Both the position numbers and the translations under genes were made by a program. This document shows positions 1-10,408 of a stretch of 64,000 nucleotides of DNA, in pieces. Source of the DNA: Caecitellus pseudoparvulus (lineage: Eukaryota; Bigyra: Bicosoecida); assembly GCA_965644315.1 (NCBI GenBank), contig CBFFRQ010000013.1, positions 919,775 through 983,774 on the forward strand. The letters run 5' to 3'. Numbering within the stretch: position 1 is the first letter of the stretch; each line of letters starts with the position of its first letter. Under the pieces are notes generated by a model. The model was not told where the DNA came from, did no database searches, and saw only the letters and a program-made list of their open reading frames with translations.

Positions 1-2838
1 CACGTACAGCCGCTCCCGCCAGCGCACATCTGGGTTGCTCAGCAGTTTGCGCTGGGCAGAGTTGGCCCACTGCCGCCCCAGCACTGCCCGCAGCACCTGC
101 ATGGACGCTGCGAAGACGGGCCGAACTGTGCCGTCGCCTGACCCAGCCACGATGGGGGTGACTCCATCCTCCCCAGGCGCCAGCAGCTCCGGCCCAGCGG
201 CGCCGCGGACCACCTCTCTCCCCTCCACGACGAAGATGCGCCAGTGGCGATCCACCACCTGCCAAGCTGTGAGGATGTCCAGATCACCGGCATGGACGGC
301 AGCCGTCTCCTCCGGCGCCAGCTCCACGGCAGCCAGACGCTCCACCTGTACACCTGCGATTCCAGGTCGTGCTGCACTGGCAGTCTGCGCCATGACTTCC
401 CGCGCCGCAGCCTCTGCAGCCGCTGCAGCAGCGGCAGCCGCCTTCTCATCGTCTCGCGGACTTCGCTGTTTGCGCCCACTCCGCTTGCCCTTGCCACGGG
501 GAGATGCCCGAGCGGAGGTGGCAGCTGCAGCGGCGGCCGCGGCGGCCTTGGCTGCTTGTTCGTGCGTCAGGTGTGCTGTCATGCGTGCAGTATTCAGGGA
601 CTGCAGCAGTGCGTTGACTTGCCGCAGAGCGGAGTCATCCTGGTACCGAGTCACCAGAACACAGCGCCCGACGGTGTTCGTGTTGGAGCCAGTGGCCGCG
701 GCGGCTCCCGTGACGCCCGCCTCGAGGGGCCGAGCCAGGCTGAACGACACAACGGTGCGGCAGCCCACTGCCGTGTATGCCGCCGTATCACGCGCCAGAG
801 CCTGGGCGGGGCTAAGGCCAGGCGCGTCTTCCCCCCCCCTAGGCACTGCCGTTCGCCTGCGCGGCAGCATGTCCACACTGGCAGACAGCGAGATGCAGCT
901 CGGTGCCTCCGTCGCCGTGGCTGCGTCAGTCTCCGCTGGCTGAGCCACCGTCCCTGCGCCTGCATCTGGTGCCGCAGCCACCCCCCCCCGGGAGTGGAAC
1001 TGAGACAACCGCCGCTGGGCTGCCGCCTGCTGCTGCTGTTGCTGCGCTGCCGTGTCCAGGGACGCCCGCTGCGCAGCTCCCTGAGCCACGGCTGCCGTGA
1101 GTGCTCTGTGCGCAGCTGCTGAGGAGTCGAGCAGGCCCTCACACCTCAGCCGTGCAATACCGTGGGGGTGGCAGGCGCTGGAGAGGGCAGCATCGCTGAG
1201 CACTTCCCAGGCGGCGGCGGCATCCACACGAGCAAGGGCGGCCCACGGCGCAGTGACTCCGGGCGGTGGGGGAGTCGGCACTGGCGCTGACTCGGGCAGG
1301 GCAGCGGGGTGACTCGGGGCTGAGTCAGCGCCCTGGTCCTGGACAAGGTGACTCAGCAGAGCGCCCAGCCTGGCTGCTGTGGCTGGCCAAGCACATGCGC
1401 CCAGCTGCCCAGTGCCTGACACATCCACAGCCCCCACTGCGCCCGCTGCTGCCTGGTCAGCGTCGGCCGGGTCTTGAGGAATGCTTTCCAGTTCGGCGGG
1501 GTCTGGGCGGCGCGGGGCGGGGAGTGGCCCCGCCCCCTCATCCAACGCGGCCTGCGCTGCATCCCGGTCGTGCAAGCGCAGGGTGAGGGGGTGGGTGAGA
1601 AGAGCTTCCCTCACGGAGTCAGCGGGGGCGGTGCCCAGCAGCACCGTTGTGCGGTGACTCCAGGCGATGCGAGGGAAGGCGGTGAGTGACTCCCGCGAGT
1701 CTGCCACCTCCCCAGCCTGTCCATGCGCCTCCGCCTCATCGTCTGAGCTGTCACTGTCGTCCGCGGCGGCGGCTGTGAAGGGCGTGCTGCCGACCAGGGC
1801 AGCTGGGTCGGCAGGTGTGACACGCGATGTGAGCTCGCTCCACTGCACACGGGGCGTGAGGATGAGCCTGTCCAGCTCCGGCAATGCAGCGCCAAAGAGA
1901 CGCCCAACGAGGCGAGGCGCTTGACACACGCTTGCTGTGTGGCTGTAGCGATTTGGACAAAGAAAGGCCCGGACCTGGCCTGGCGTCGGCTGGCTCAGGG
2001 TGGTACCCGGGAGGTGGTGTGTCGCTGCCACGGTCAGCGTGAGAGGGTTCAGCTCCTCGCGGAGTGCCGGGGGCAGTAAGGGGTCGCCAACGCACTGCAC
2101 GCTGATGACGCAGGTGCTGAGGGCGCTGGGGGGCGTGTACAAGTACGCGCCAGTGGGCAGTCCCAGGTCCGGTAGGGTCAGCGGCGCTTGAGGGGGGGCG
2201 GTGTCATCCTCAGCTGACGCAGGGGGCGTGCCCTTGCGCCCACTTTTGCGGGGCGGCGTGGCCGATCTCAGGTCGGGCGCGGGGGGCGATAGAAGGTTTG
2301 CATGTGGAGCTCGCCCGCATGCGACCACCACAGGAGGCGACGTGCCGTCGAGCAGGGGGGAGACATCCAGGGGGCAGAACCACTGGTAGTGGTCCTGTGG
2401 GACTTCTGCCTCGCCCTGAGCCTGCCCGCTCCCAGCCCCACTGCCTGCCTGCCCGGCAAACACGACGCAGTGCGGCGCCCGAGCCAGGGCCACGGCAGTC
2501 GCTGCATCTCGTGGCAGCGCCAGCGGCGGCGACGACCACCGCTTGATGCGGGGAACGTACGGCACATCGCCATCTACATGTGCATGACCAGCCTTGGACC
2601 CCTTGCCACCGCCCTTGCCGCTCTTCTTGCTGCGTGCAGGGGCGCCCTGGCCTGCGTCGGTTTCTTCATGTGCATCGGCAACCACGTCCCGCCACGCCTC
2701 AGCGTCGTTCAAGGGGGGCGTCGCCCACGGCAAGCCAGTGGGGAAGCAGCCACGAAAGTACGTGTTTTCTGCCCCAGCATCGTCAGGGACGACGGTGATG
2801 CAGATGCGCACCTCTGCGGGTTCCTGCGCCTCGGCCAT
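1..2838 (-). CDS. Partial large protein, tentatively CFAP92-like (DUF4550 type)
   Basis: An unbroken reading frame of 946 codons runs from an ATG at 2838 off the left edge, so the C-terminus is missing. The start MAEAQEPAEVRICITVVPDD lies 13 nt downstream of a TGCGGAAAT element. The N-terminal ~50 residues look like a folded beta-rich segment. A basic Lys/Gly/Ser linker follows (about residues 60-76), then a second globular part containing VPYVPRIKRW. Long Ala- and Gln-rich segments lie around residues 600-810. A globular piece near residue 860 contains DRHWRIFVVEGREVV. The overall style resembles the cilia and flagella associated protein CFAP92 (DUF4550), but that is family resemblance by eye only. 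The coding frame itself is secure: no stop in 2.8 kb, while ORFs in the other frames are short. If correct, the product would act in the axoneme. Confidence 0.7.
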   Translation of the reverse strand, partial: MAEAQEPAEVRICITVVPDDAGAENTYFRGCFPTGLPWATPPLNDAEAWRDVVADAHEETDAGQGAPARSKKSGKGGGKGSKAGHAHVDGDVPYVPRIKRWSSPPLALPRDAATAVALARAPHCVVFAGQAGSGAGSGQAQGEAEVPQDHYQWFCPLDVSPLLDGTSPPVVVACGRAPHANLLSPPAPDLRSATPPRKSGRKGTPPASAEDDTAPPQAPLTLPDLGLPTGAYLYTPPSALSTCVISVQCVGDPLLPPALREELNPLTLTVAATHHLPGTTLSQPTPGQVRAFLCPNRYSHTASVCQAPRLVGRLFGAALPELDRLILTPRVQWSELTSRVTPADPAALVGSTPFTAAAADDSDSSDDEAEAHGQAGEVADSRESLTAFPRIAWSHRTTVLLGTAPADSVREALLTHPLTLRLHDRDAAQAALDEGAGPLPAPRRPDPAELESIPQDPADADQAAAGAVGAVDVSGTGQLGACAWPATAARLGALLSHLVQDQGADSAPSHPAALPESAPVPTPPPPGVTAPWAALARVDAAAAWEVLSDAALSSACHPHGIARLRCEGLLDSSAAAHRALTAAVAQGAAQRASLDTAAQQQQQQAAAQRRLSQFHSRGGVAAAPDAGAGTVAQPAETDAATATEAPSCISLSASVDMLPRRRTAVPRGGEDAPGLSPAQALARDTAAYTAVGCRTVVSFSLARPLEAGVTGAAAATGSNTNTVGRCVLVTRYQDDSALRQVNALLQSLNTARMTAHLTHEQAAKAAAAAAAAATSARASPRGKGKRSGRKQRSPRDDEKAAAAAAAAAEAAAREVMAQTASAARPGIAGVQVERLAAVELAPEETAAVHAGDLDILTAWQVVDRHWRIFVVEGREVVRGAAGPELLAPGEDGVTPIVAGSGDGTVRPVFAASMQVLRAVLGRQWANSAQRKLLSNPDVRWRERLYV

Positions 2839-2850
2839 GTTGCCCAAGCG

Positions 2851-2859
2851 ATTTCCGCA
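2851..2859. promoter_or_regulatory. ATTTCCGCA element in the leader of the CFAP92-like gene
   Basis: The 9-mer ATTTCCGCA on the + strand (TGCGGAAAT in the sense of the gene) ends 13 nt before the ATG at 2838. The same word occurs in several other leaders and introns in this window. A role in promoter function is inference. Confidence 0.3.
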
Positions 2860-3027
2860 CTGGCCAGGCTTGCAGGTGCAAGCCCAGGCAGCGCGACACG
2901 TCGGCAGCACCCCAAGCAGTGCCAACAATAGTACCAATATTATGTAGAAACGTGGCGGGTTTCACCAGGCGCCTGATTTGCTGGGCGCGTGGCGATGCCA
3001 GCGTACATTGCGGACCCACTGGCTCCC

Positions 3028-4313
3028 TCACACAGCCACGGTGGCAGCAGCAGGGGGCACGAAGCCCGGCAGGCCCTCGCCCGCCCGGGCGACGGGGGAC
3101 ACCGTGGGCGGTGCGGTGAACTGGTCGTCTGTGGGGAAGTCCCGCACCTCCGCCTGGGCCTGGGCGACGATGTCGCGGGCCAGCATGTCGATGGCGATCT
3201 TGTTGTCCCGGGCGCGGGGGATGATGAAGTCGGCATGGCGCATGGACGGCGCCACGAACGTCTCGAAGCCCGGCTTGACGAAGGTCTGGTACTGGTGCAG
3301 GACAGACTCCACGTCGCGCTTGCGCTCGACGATGTCGCGGCGCAGGCGCCTGGCCAGGCAGACGTCCAGGTCCTCCATGGTGAACATGGTGACGTCACAC
3401 TGGGACCTGGGGCGGGCGCGGCGACGGAGGGGGGGCTGCAGCACGCCGTGGCGAGAAGCGGCGTGGAGTGGCGCTGCACGCACCTCACGGCATCCACATG
3501 CAGCGTGAAAATGCCGTCCACGATGACGACGTGGGCACGCTCGATGCGCTTGGTCTCTTTCAAACGCTTGTGTGTGGAGAAGTCGTACATGGGCACGTCC
3601 ACTGGCTCGCCATTCTGTGAGGAGGGGGAGCAGGCGTGTTCAGTGTGGCTGTAGACGCAGTGTTTCGAGAGCAAATTCCGCAGCCAAGCAGCCCCCTGAA
3701 CAAGGCCCCCCAGACGCCTCACCTTCATCATGGCCAGGTGCTGCGCCAGCAGCTGGTGGTCAATGGCATCTGGGACGTCAAAGTTCCACTTGGTGGCGTC
3801 TGCGCCCTTGGGCAGCGTGATGTAGTAGCTGTCGGCAGACATGGACACGACGATGCAGGTCGGGCCCATGCGCTTCTTGATGAGGTTGGCGATGGAGGTC
3901 TTCCCGGAGCCCGACGCGCCGCCCACGCCCACGACGATGCAGCTGGAGCCCTCCAGAGACGTGCGGCGGTGCCTGAAGTACTGGTTCCGCACCACCACAT
4001 TGCGCTTGTCCTCGGGGTCGGCGGGGGAGCTGGACCGCGCCGAGGCATCCCCTGCGCCAGCCACCGCCGCAGCCAGCTCTTTGGAGCCAGCTGTGGAGGA
4101 GGCACTGCCTGTCCGCTGCGTAGTGGGGGCGCTGGCGTCGCCCAGCCCTCCAGCAGGGGCAGCAGCCTTGGACGTTGCGCTGTGAAGCGCCATGCCAGCA
4201 GCGAAGGCCAGCCCGCCCACCACCACCGCGCCAGCAGCAGCTGCCCAGAGCGGGACAGAGGGCGGCGCCTGCGTCGCAGGGCCAGGGGTCGCGGTGGTGC
4301 TGGTGGAGGCCAT
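3028..4313 (-). CDS. Uridine kinase-family P-loop kinase with N-terminal membrane segment
   Basis: Three exons give a 366-residue protein: 4313-3723, 3614-3484 and 3406-3028. The introns are 108 and 77 nt, both GT-AG, and the phases join correctly. Residues 20-45 form a hydrophobic Ala/Val-rich segment that could be a membrane anchor or signal anchor, followed by a Ser/Ala-rich linker. The kinase domain carries the P-loop GASGSGKTS, the DSYY substrate-loop motif, FDVPDAID, VPMYDFSTHKR, the Walker-B-like VVIVDGIFTL and a late RRLRRDIVERKRD segment. This order is typical of uridine/cytidine kinases (phosphoribulokinase/uridine kinase family), which make UMP or CMP for pyrimidine salvage. The anchor is unusual, since uridine kinases are normally soluble. 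The ATG at 4313 is chosen over an in-frame one at 4535 because the intervening residues look non-coding. Confidence 0.85.
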
Positions 4314-4690
4314 GTTGGTGATGGCGTGCGCCAGTGGCAGCTTGCGAGGTGTGGCGAGTGCAAGGGGCAGTGGGGGGCTGCAGTGAACCTGTGGGCAGGC
4401 AAGATTGGTGTGTGGTGGATTTTGTTCAAGGCAGGGGCGTTTCAAATGCTGCCTGGTATTGACGGAGGCTCGACTGGTTGTGGTCGAGGGGGGGTGGCGT
4501 TTGTGTGAGAGGGGGGGAGTGGCCCGAGTTGGCACCCTGCGCCACGTAAATCACTGCGTTAGTCGTAAAGTGAAGCGAGGCAGTGGGTGAGGTACCCATC
4601 TACACGACAAGGAAGTGCTGGGAACTGGCGCAACCTGCCTGGCCCGCGAGTGTAGGCGTTCTGGAGCCTGGCCTGGTGTTGTGCGGGTCA

Positions 4691-4698
4691 ATTTCCGC
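4691..4698. promoter_or_regulatory. ATTTCCGC element 23 nt upstream of the GT90 start codon
   Basis: ATTTCCGC on the sense strand lies 23 nt before the proposed ATG at 4722, in the ~400-bp gap between two divergent genes. It is another copy of the element seen at 2851, 10383 and 24984. Function is inferred from recurrence only. Confidence 0.3.
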
Positions 4699-4721
4699 CC
4701 AGCCTGGCCGCTCCCTGCACC

Positions 4722-7700
4722 ATGGCAGAGGTCGGCAAGCGCATTGCGGAATCGTGAGTCGGCGCGGCGAGCTATGCAGGCTGTGTGCAAGTAAAGCGCA
4801 GCGGCCTGCACTCTCTGAGCGTTGTGCATGCACAGGGGAGACCGCCGCTTCGTGGTGCGCGGCATCTACGATGCCGAGGCAGATGCACGGCTGGGTTTCC
4901 AGGCCTCCCAGACCTTCGACACTGCAGCGGAAGGCAAGGCGTGGTACAAGGACGTCCAGTGCTCGACGAATCCCTCCTTTCCCTCCTGCAAGCACCTGTA
5001 CACGACGGCATGTGACTGGCGCCAGGTGCAGGAACTGTTGCTGAACCCGCTCGCTCGCCTTCGCGAGGTGCTGCCTGTGCGCCCGCCGCCAGAGCACGGC
5101 GTGACGGACAACAGGTTCCTGGCAGAGCAAGGCATCACACGGGAACTGTCCTCGCGCCTGGACCTGCCCATTCACGCGGCCACCAACGAGGCGTCCACCC
5201 TGCACACGCTGCGGTATCTGTTTCACCACATGCGCTGCGGCATCTTCGTCGCCATTCGCCGGGGCGCCTTGGCCATGTTCGTGCCGTTTGTGAACCGGGA
5301 GTACACGAACACGTGGGGGGGGCAGCTGGAGTTGGAGGGCGGCGCGACAGTGGAGGGGTACTACGAGCGCAAGAACGCAGAGCAGAAGTGGCCCGAGCGA
5401 CCCATCCCCGACAAGAACAGGTGGTGGGCCAACGGCAACATCATGTGCAATGTGGAGAGCCCCAACTTCTGGGGCGACTCCTACCTCGGCCAGCTGCGCC
5501 ACATGCTGGAGGCCACCTGTGCCGCGCACGAGGTGCCAGACGTGGAGTTCTTCATCAACAAGCGGGATTTTCCTCAGCTCAAGGCGAACTTGACGGAGCC
5601 GTACGACTTCCTCTTCAACGCGCCAGACCAGCCCCTGCCTCGGGAAAAATACCCCACGTATGCCCCCATCGCATCTTTCTTTGTGTCCTCTGACGGCTCC
5701 TTCGCCGACATTCCGCTCGTGTGCACAGACGACTGGGAAACTGCCACCGGCCTGGTGTTCCCGCCCTCCTTCAAAGACCTGCGGTCCAAGGCCAACCGCG
5801 GCAAGCACGTCATGCCATGGGCACAACGCAGTGCCACTGCCGTGTTCCGCGGCAACTCCACAGGCCCCGGTGTGGCGCCCCAAACCAACCAGCGCCTTCT
5901 CCTAGCTGCACTCAGCGCCGCCTGGGCCAAGGACCCCCGGTACAACGAGCGCAACCCAGTGGACGGCGAGGCGTACTTGGATGCAGGCGTGGTGGGGTAC
6001 AACATGCGTGACCGCAAGCTGCTGGGCCACCCCATGACGTACTTGAAGCCCCGCAGCCTGGGCATCCCCCGTGTGCCGCGTGTGCCCATGTACGAACAGA
6101 GCAGCTTCAAGTACCAGCTGTACGTGGACGGCCACTGCGCAGCCATGCGGTACCTGTCCATGATTCCCCTGGGCGGTGTCATCCTGCGTGTGGCCAGCAT
6201 GGTGCAAGCAGACGCCATCTGGTACTGGCCGCTGCTGAAGCCGTACGACATCCATGCCGACCAGCCCGACCCCCATGGCGACCACATCCCAGTGAAGGCA
6301 GACCTGTCAGACCTCGCACAGATCATCACCTGGTGCAAACAACACGACGCCGAGTGCCAGGCCATCGCAGCCAACGCAGCTGCCCTGTACGACAGGCTGG
6401 TGAACGAGGCGGGGCAGATGGAGTACACCGCCTTGATGCTGCATGAGATGGCGGCGCGGTTCCGGTCGCGCCACGTCGCATCCAGCGACGCCACGCGCGC
6501 GGCAGTGGACGCAGATGTCGCTGGTGCTGACCACCCCGCCAATGCGACGGTGCCGCGCAAGGCTGTGCCGGATGAGGTGGTGCAGCCCTGGCGAGTGCTG
6601 CAGCTGGTGGAGCCGACGCAGGTGTTCCCGCCCGTGTTCAACACAGCAGGTCGCAGGCTGCGACCCATGTTCAAGACACGTCGCAGGTGGACCGCAGCGC
6701 CCAGCTTCAAGCAGCGGGATGTGCTGGCAGCGGCGCTGGCTGAGGAGGAGGAGGGGGGGGAGGTGCCCACTCCCGCTGTGGACACGCCACACCCTGAGGA
6801 AGGCATTGGCGTCCAGGAGGACATGCCCGAGGTGCAGGGGGGGGAAGTGGCTATCCTGGACGCGGGGCACTCAGCCACACTTCGCGCCCCTCTGGGTCCG
6901 GCACCCCTGTGGCCTGCCGGTGCGGAGCAGGCACCGCCCATGCAAGCGCCAGTGCGCTGCTCGCTGTGGGGTGTGCACGGGTACGACTGGTTCGGGGAGG
7001 ACAACGCCGAGTACACTGCGTGCGAAGCCAGTGTCGCTGTCCCGCCCGTGCCGGCCCCCTTGGCCAATCCCGGTGCCACCCCCACCCCCACCCCCAAGGC
7101 TGCCAAGGCTGCCGCTTCAGCTCCTGTTCCGCCCTCAGACACTGTCCTGTCCTTGGACGTCCTGGGCCCCGCTGGCGCACGGTATGCCTCCTTGGTGCCC
7201 TCCTCGGCCAGGGCCAGCGCCGGGTCAGGGGGGGGTGCTGCCCTGCCCCCCCTGTCCAAGGACATGCACCTGGGCAGTGGGCGTGCGCTGCATGAGGTGC
7301 AGGCACAGAAACGCAAGGCACTTCTGGCCCGGCTGCAGAAGGAGAAGGCAGGTGCAGGAGGGCGCAACACAGGCCTCATTGCCGCGATGAAAGCTCGCAC
7401 TGCGTCAGCCGTGGCTGCGCGAGAGGCGCGTGAGCGGGAGGCAGCAGCCCTTGCCCCTACCGCTGCCAGCAGGACTGGCGGCCGTCAGGTTGGCGGTGCG
7501 AAGCGGCAACGGGGTGGTGGCGGCCGGGCGCAGGGAAGGCGTGCTCGGGCAGCTGGCGGGCGACAGGGTGGCGCTGCTGTGGGTGCGGACTTCATTGCAG
7601 GGGAGGAGGACAGTGGGGAGGAGGAGGAGGAGGCTAGTGACGTGGAGAGCTTGTTGGAGAGCGATGTGGAGGAGGAGGGGGACAGCGACGAGGACGAGAG

Positions 7701-8073
7701 CCTGGCAGACAGCGACGAGGAGGAGGGGGATGACTCGGACGGCGACGGCTTGGAGGGGGATGAGGACGACTCAGCCTCAGACACGCCCGCTGCCAAGAAG
7801 CCACGGCGGGGCACGCTGGCAGATGTCGCGTTGACGTTCGGCGGGCAGGTGACGAATGGCGACGAATCGTCCTCCGAATCGGACACGTCTGACGGCGCCG
7901 CGGCGCTGGCTGCAGCAGACGCATCCGCTGACGCCGCGCTGGCAGCAGGGGCAGCGAAAGCGGTGGCCTCTGTGCAAGGCATGGGCAAGACGCTGGAAGC
8001 TGCTGCGGCCGAGATGCAGGAGGCCGAGGGCGGGGAGTACGACATTGAAGAGGAGGGTTTCTTGGAGTTTTGA
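4722..8073 (+). CDS. GT90 (CAP10-like) glycosyltransferase with long acidic tail
   Basis: Two exons, 4722-4753 and 4836-8073, encode 1089 residues. The 82-nt intron starts GTGAGT, ends CACAG and joins in frame, giving the start MAEVGKRIAESGDRRFVVRG. Residues ~100-590 match the layout of family GT90 glycosyltransferases. AVFRGNSTG is near residue 345, and a late block has KYQLYVDGHCAAMRYLSMIP near 436-455 followed by a DAIWYWPLLKPYDIH segment. GT90 enzymes include fungal CAP10 xylosyltransferase and animal POGLUT O-glucosyltransferases, and the fold also occurs in giant viruses. The last ~500 residues are disordered, with Pro/Ala stretches and Glu/Asp/Ser-rich acidic blocks (about 930-990). 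No signal peptide or membrane segment is visible, so a secretory-pathway location is not supported. Its stop codon directly abuts the stop of the convergent neighbour. Confidence 0.85.
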
Positions 8074-10206
8074 TCAGGCCTCCTTGACCAGTTTCAGCAG
8101 GGGCAGCGCTGCGGGGCCCAGCGTGCCCAGTCCTTGCATGGCCAGGGCGGACACGCGAGCGCGAATGTCGGAGTGCACGTGTGCCACCAGTGCTGCACAG
8201 GAGACAGATGCGAATGCCGGTTGGTGGCAGCAGTGCTGAGCCAGGCCAGTAGCATCGTTGCAGCCAGACCAGGCCAGGAAAGCGTCCCGCAAGGCCAGCA
8301 TGCAACGGGCCGCATGCAGCGCAGCCTGCACGCTGTGGCCAGGCTGCAGCCCTTCCCGCGCAATGCACAGCACCTCCTCCGTGCAAGACTCGGCACAGTC
8401 GGGAGGCAGCAGCGCTCTCCACGCTGCCAGGGTGTGCGCTGCGGCCGCCGTGCGCTGTTCGCTGGCGTGTTCAGCGGAAACACTGCGTGAGTGCTTGCGG
8501 TGCCACAGCAGTGGCGTGCCGATGTTTCCGACGGCTGCAGGGGCCTCAGGGGGATCTGCACTGAAAGACAACTTGCGCAGCCACAGCGCATAGTCCTCTG
8601 CATGCCCGTCAGCGGCTCTGTACGGCGTGTCGCCCCACCACTCCCGCGTCGCAACGAGGGTTGGGTGCACGAGGCTGCACTGCCACAGCATGCGCCAAGC
8701 CAGCAACACCGGGTGGCACGGCTGTCGAGACACCACAAAGTCCCCGGGCTCTGGGCAGGGCGCCACCACGTCAGAGGAGCTGGCATCAAAGAGTGCCGCA
8801 GCGGCGCCACAGGCTTGCAGGCCGTTCCCGCGCATGTGCAGGATTGTGCTGCTCAGGCGATGTGGAACACAGACGTCGTCGGCATCCATGCGTGCAATGT
8901 ACTCGGCGTGTGGGCGGCAGACAGCCAGGCCCCTGTTTAGCGCCACAGCAACGCCGCATTGCTGGTCCAGGTGGAGCAGGGTGCAGCGTGCGTTGCTGGC
9001 GGTTTGAGAAGCGCTGTCATGATGCAGAGGCCCCCACAGGTCCTCTGCTGCCTTGCATAGAACCTCCCACGTGTCATCGCTACTGCCGTCGTCGACAACG
9101 ACGGTGTGCGTGTCCAGGTCCAATTGAGCGCCGCTACTCTGTGCAGCGATGCTGCCCAGCGCAGCCACCACAGTGTCTGCTGCGTTGTGCGTGGGCATGA
9201 CGATGTCCACGGCACAAGGCGGCACGGTGGAGCCTTCTGGTGCAGGTTCCTTTGATTCCAGCTCGAATAATCCAATGTGCACGGAGGAAAAGTGGTGTCC
9301 AGCGTAGCTTGCTGCGTTGAGCCGACTTGGGCCACCTGCCAGCTGCAACAGGCCCTCTGCACTTGTGCAGGGCGCGCCCTCGGCGTCCGATTCAAAGACG
9401 GCATTGGAAAAGTGATCTTGTACTCGATTTACCGTGATGCAGGTGCAACAAGGGGCTACTGGGCATGCCATGAGTGGTGTGCGGTCAGGTGGAGTGTCTT
9501 GCGGCAAAAGTGCTGCAATGCCCTCGCCGCGGCACACGCGAGCACCTGCGGCCTCCAGCAAGTTCGGGTGAGACAAGGGGTTCGTGTCACCGCTTTCGCC
9601 AGCGACGCTCGCGAGGATCCTCTCCACAGCGCCCGCCCTGAGGGCTGTCGCACACAACTCAAACGGGTACCGCCAGTCCCCGCTGCCTGCCTGCGCCGTT
9701 TGAAGGGGCCCTGTGCAGAAGCTGGCGGGCACCGACTGGCGATGGCGCAGGGACAGCTTGGGCACAGAGCAAACTGCATCAGGGGGGTGTGCATACTCGA
9801 CGCTGGGGTGCAGCTTGAAGTGGAAGCAGGCAACAGCTGGGTTGGACAGCGCGGCATGGGCTGCCGACCAGGCAAAGGCGGCATGAAAGCACACATCGTC
9901 CACAAAGAAAGCAAGGACGGGCACGCGCGAGGCAATGTCAGCGACGGTGCTCTTCAGGATGTCAGCGAAGGCTCCGCCGGGTGTGGCAGCCTCGGGCTTG
10001 GCCTTCACGTGTGGTCCGGCTCGCTTGAATTCCGCAGCATACCCCGCCTCGAAGGCCTCAGTGCTGGCGGTGAAGATGACGTGTGTCTGGATGGGCCCGT
10101 CCACCGCATACTCATCCATGCTGGCCAGCAACTGCCCCAGCTGCCATGGGCGGTCTTTAGAAAAGACGATGGCTTCGCACTGGAGCACCTGCGCTGCAGC
10201 CGCCAT
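8074..10206 (-). CDS. Two-domain GT-A glycosyltransferase (GT2, B3GNTL1/QTGAL-like C-terminal half)
   Basis: A single-exon frame encodes 710 residues from the ATG at 10206. The C-terminal half is a GT2 domain: VDIVMPTHNAADTVVAALGS (about residue 330), VVVDDGSSDDTW, ARMDADDVCVPHRL (about 440) and AEDYALWLRKL (about 545). This pattern resembles B3GNTL1, now known as the queuosine-tRNA galactosyltransferase QTGAL. The N-terminal half begins EAIVFSKDRPWQLGQLLASM and has VLAFFVDDVCF, which looks like a second GT-A-type nucleotide-sugar fold. The protein therefore seems to be a fusion of two glycosyltransferase-like domains. The specific acceptor cannot be read from sequence. The frame stays open to 10965, but the extra codons lie over the divergent neighbour and look non-coding. 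Confidence 0.8.
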   Translation of the reverse strand: MAAAAQVLQCEAIVFSKDRPWQLGQLLASMDEYAVDGPIQTHVIFTASTEAFEAGYAAEFKRAGPHVKAKPEAATPGGAFADILKSTVADIASRVPVLAFFVDDVCFHAAFAWSAAHAALSNPAVACFHFKLHPSVEYAHPPDAVCSVPKLSLRHRQSVPASFCTGPLQTAQAGSGDWRYPFELCATALRAGAVERILASVAGESGDTNPLSHPNLLEAAGARVCRGEGIAALLPQDTPPDRTPLMACPVAPCCTCITVNRVQDHFSNAVFESDAEGAPCTSAEGLLQLAGGPSRLNAASYAGHHFSSVHIGLFELESKEPAPEGSTVPPCAVDIVMPTHNAADTVVAALGSIAAQSSGAQLDLDTHTVVVDDGSSDDTWEVLCKAAEDLWGPLHHDSASQTASNARCTLLHLDQQCGVAVALNRGLAVCRPHAEYIARMDADDVCVPHRLSSTILHMRGNGLQACGAAAALFDASSSDVVAPCPEPGDFVVSRQPCHPVLLAWRMLWQCSLVHPTLVATREWWGDTPYRAADGHAEDYALWLRKLSFSADPPEAPAAVGNIGTPLLWHRKHSRSVSAEHASEQRTAAAAHTLAAWRALLPPDCAESCTEEVLCIAREGLQPGHSVQAALHAARCMLALRDAFLAWSGCNDATGLAQHCCHQPAFASVSCAALVAHVHSDIRARVSALAMQGLGTLGPAALPLLKLVKEA

Positions 10207-10382
10207 TTGCTGCAGCCTGGCGCTGGACAGCGGTGGATAAATCCAACTGCAACGCACAAAGTGCAAAGAGCAAACCTGCTGCAACCCGCATGCCGGGAGT
10301 GCCTGCCCTGTCCACCATAGCAGGTGTCTGTGGAGTGTTGGACATGGTGCGATTGTCCGAGCAAAGCGCCTGGCTGCCTGCA

Positions 10383-10391
10383 ATTTCCGCA
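10383..10391. promoter_or_regulatory. ATTTCCGCA element in a shared divergent promoter
   Basis: This copy lies in the 202-bp gap between the ATG at 10206 (- strand) and the ATG at 10409 (+ strand), 17 nt before the latter. The gap must hold both promoters. The element is one of seven non-coding copies in the window. Confidence 0.3.
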
Positions 10392-10408
10392 CCCCCCTCG
10401 CTCTGTGC

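Noticed and set aside
4600-5883. 427-codon - strand ORF across the GT90 start
   Set aside because: It conflicts with the spliced GT90 start and has no recognisable domain.
5574-7400. 608-codon - strand ORF opposite the GT90 gene
   Set aside because: It is a complement shadow: composition is Ser/Arg/Ala-rich with no domain, while the + strand frame carries GT90 motifs.
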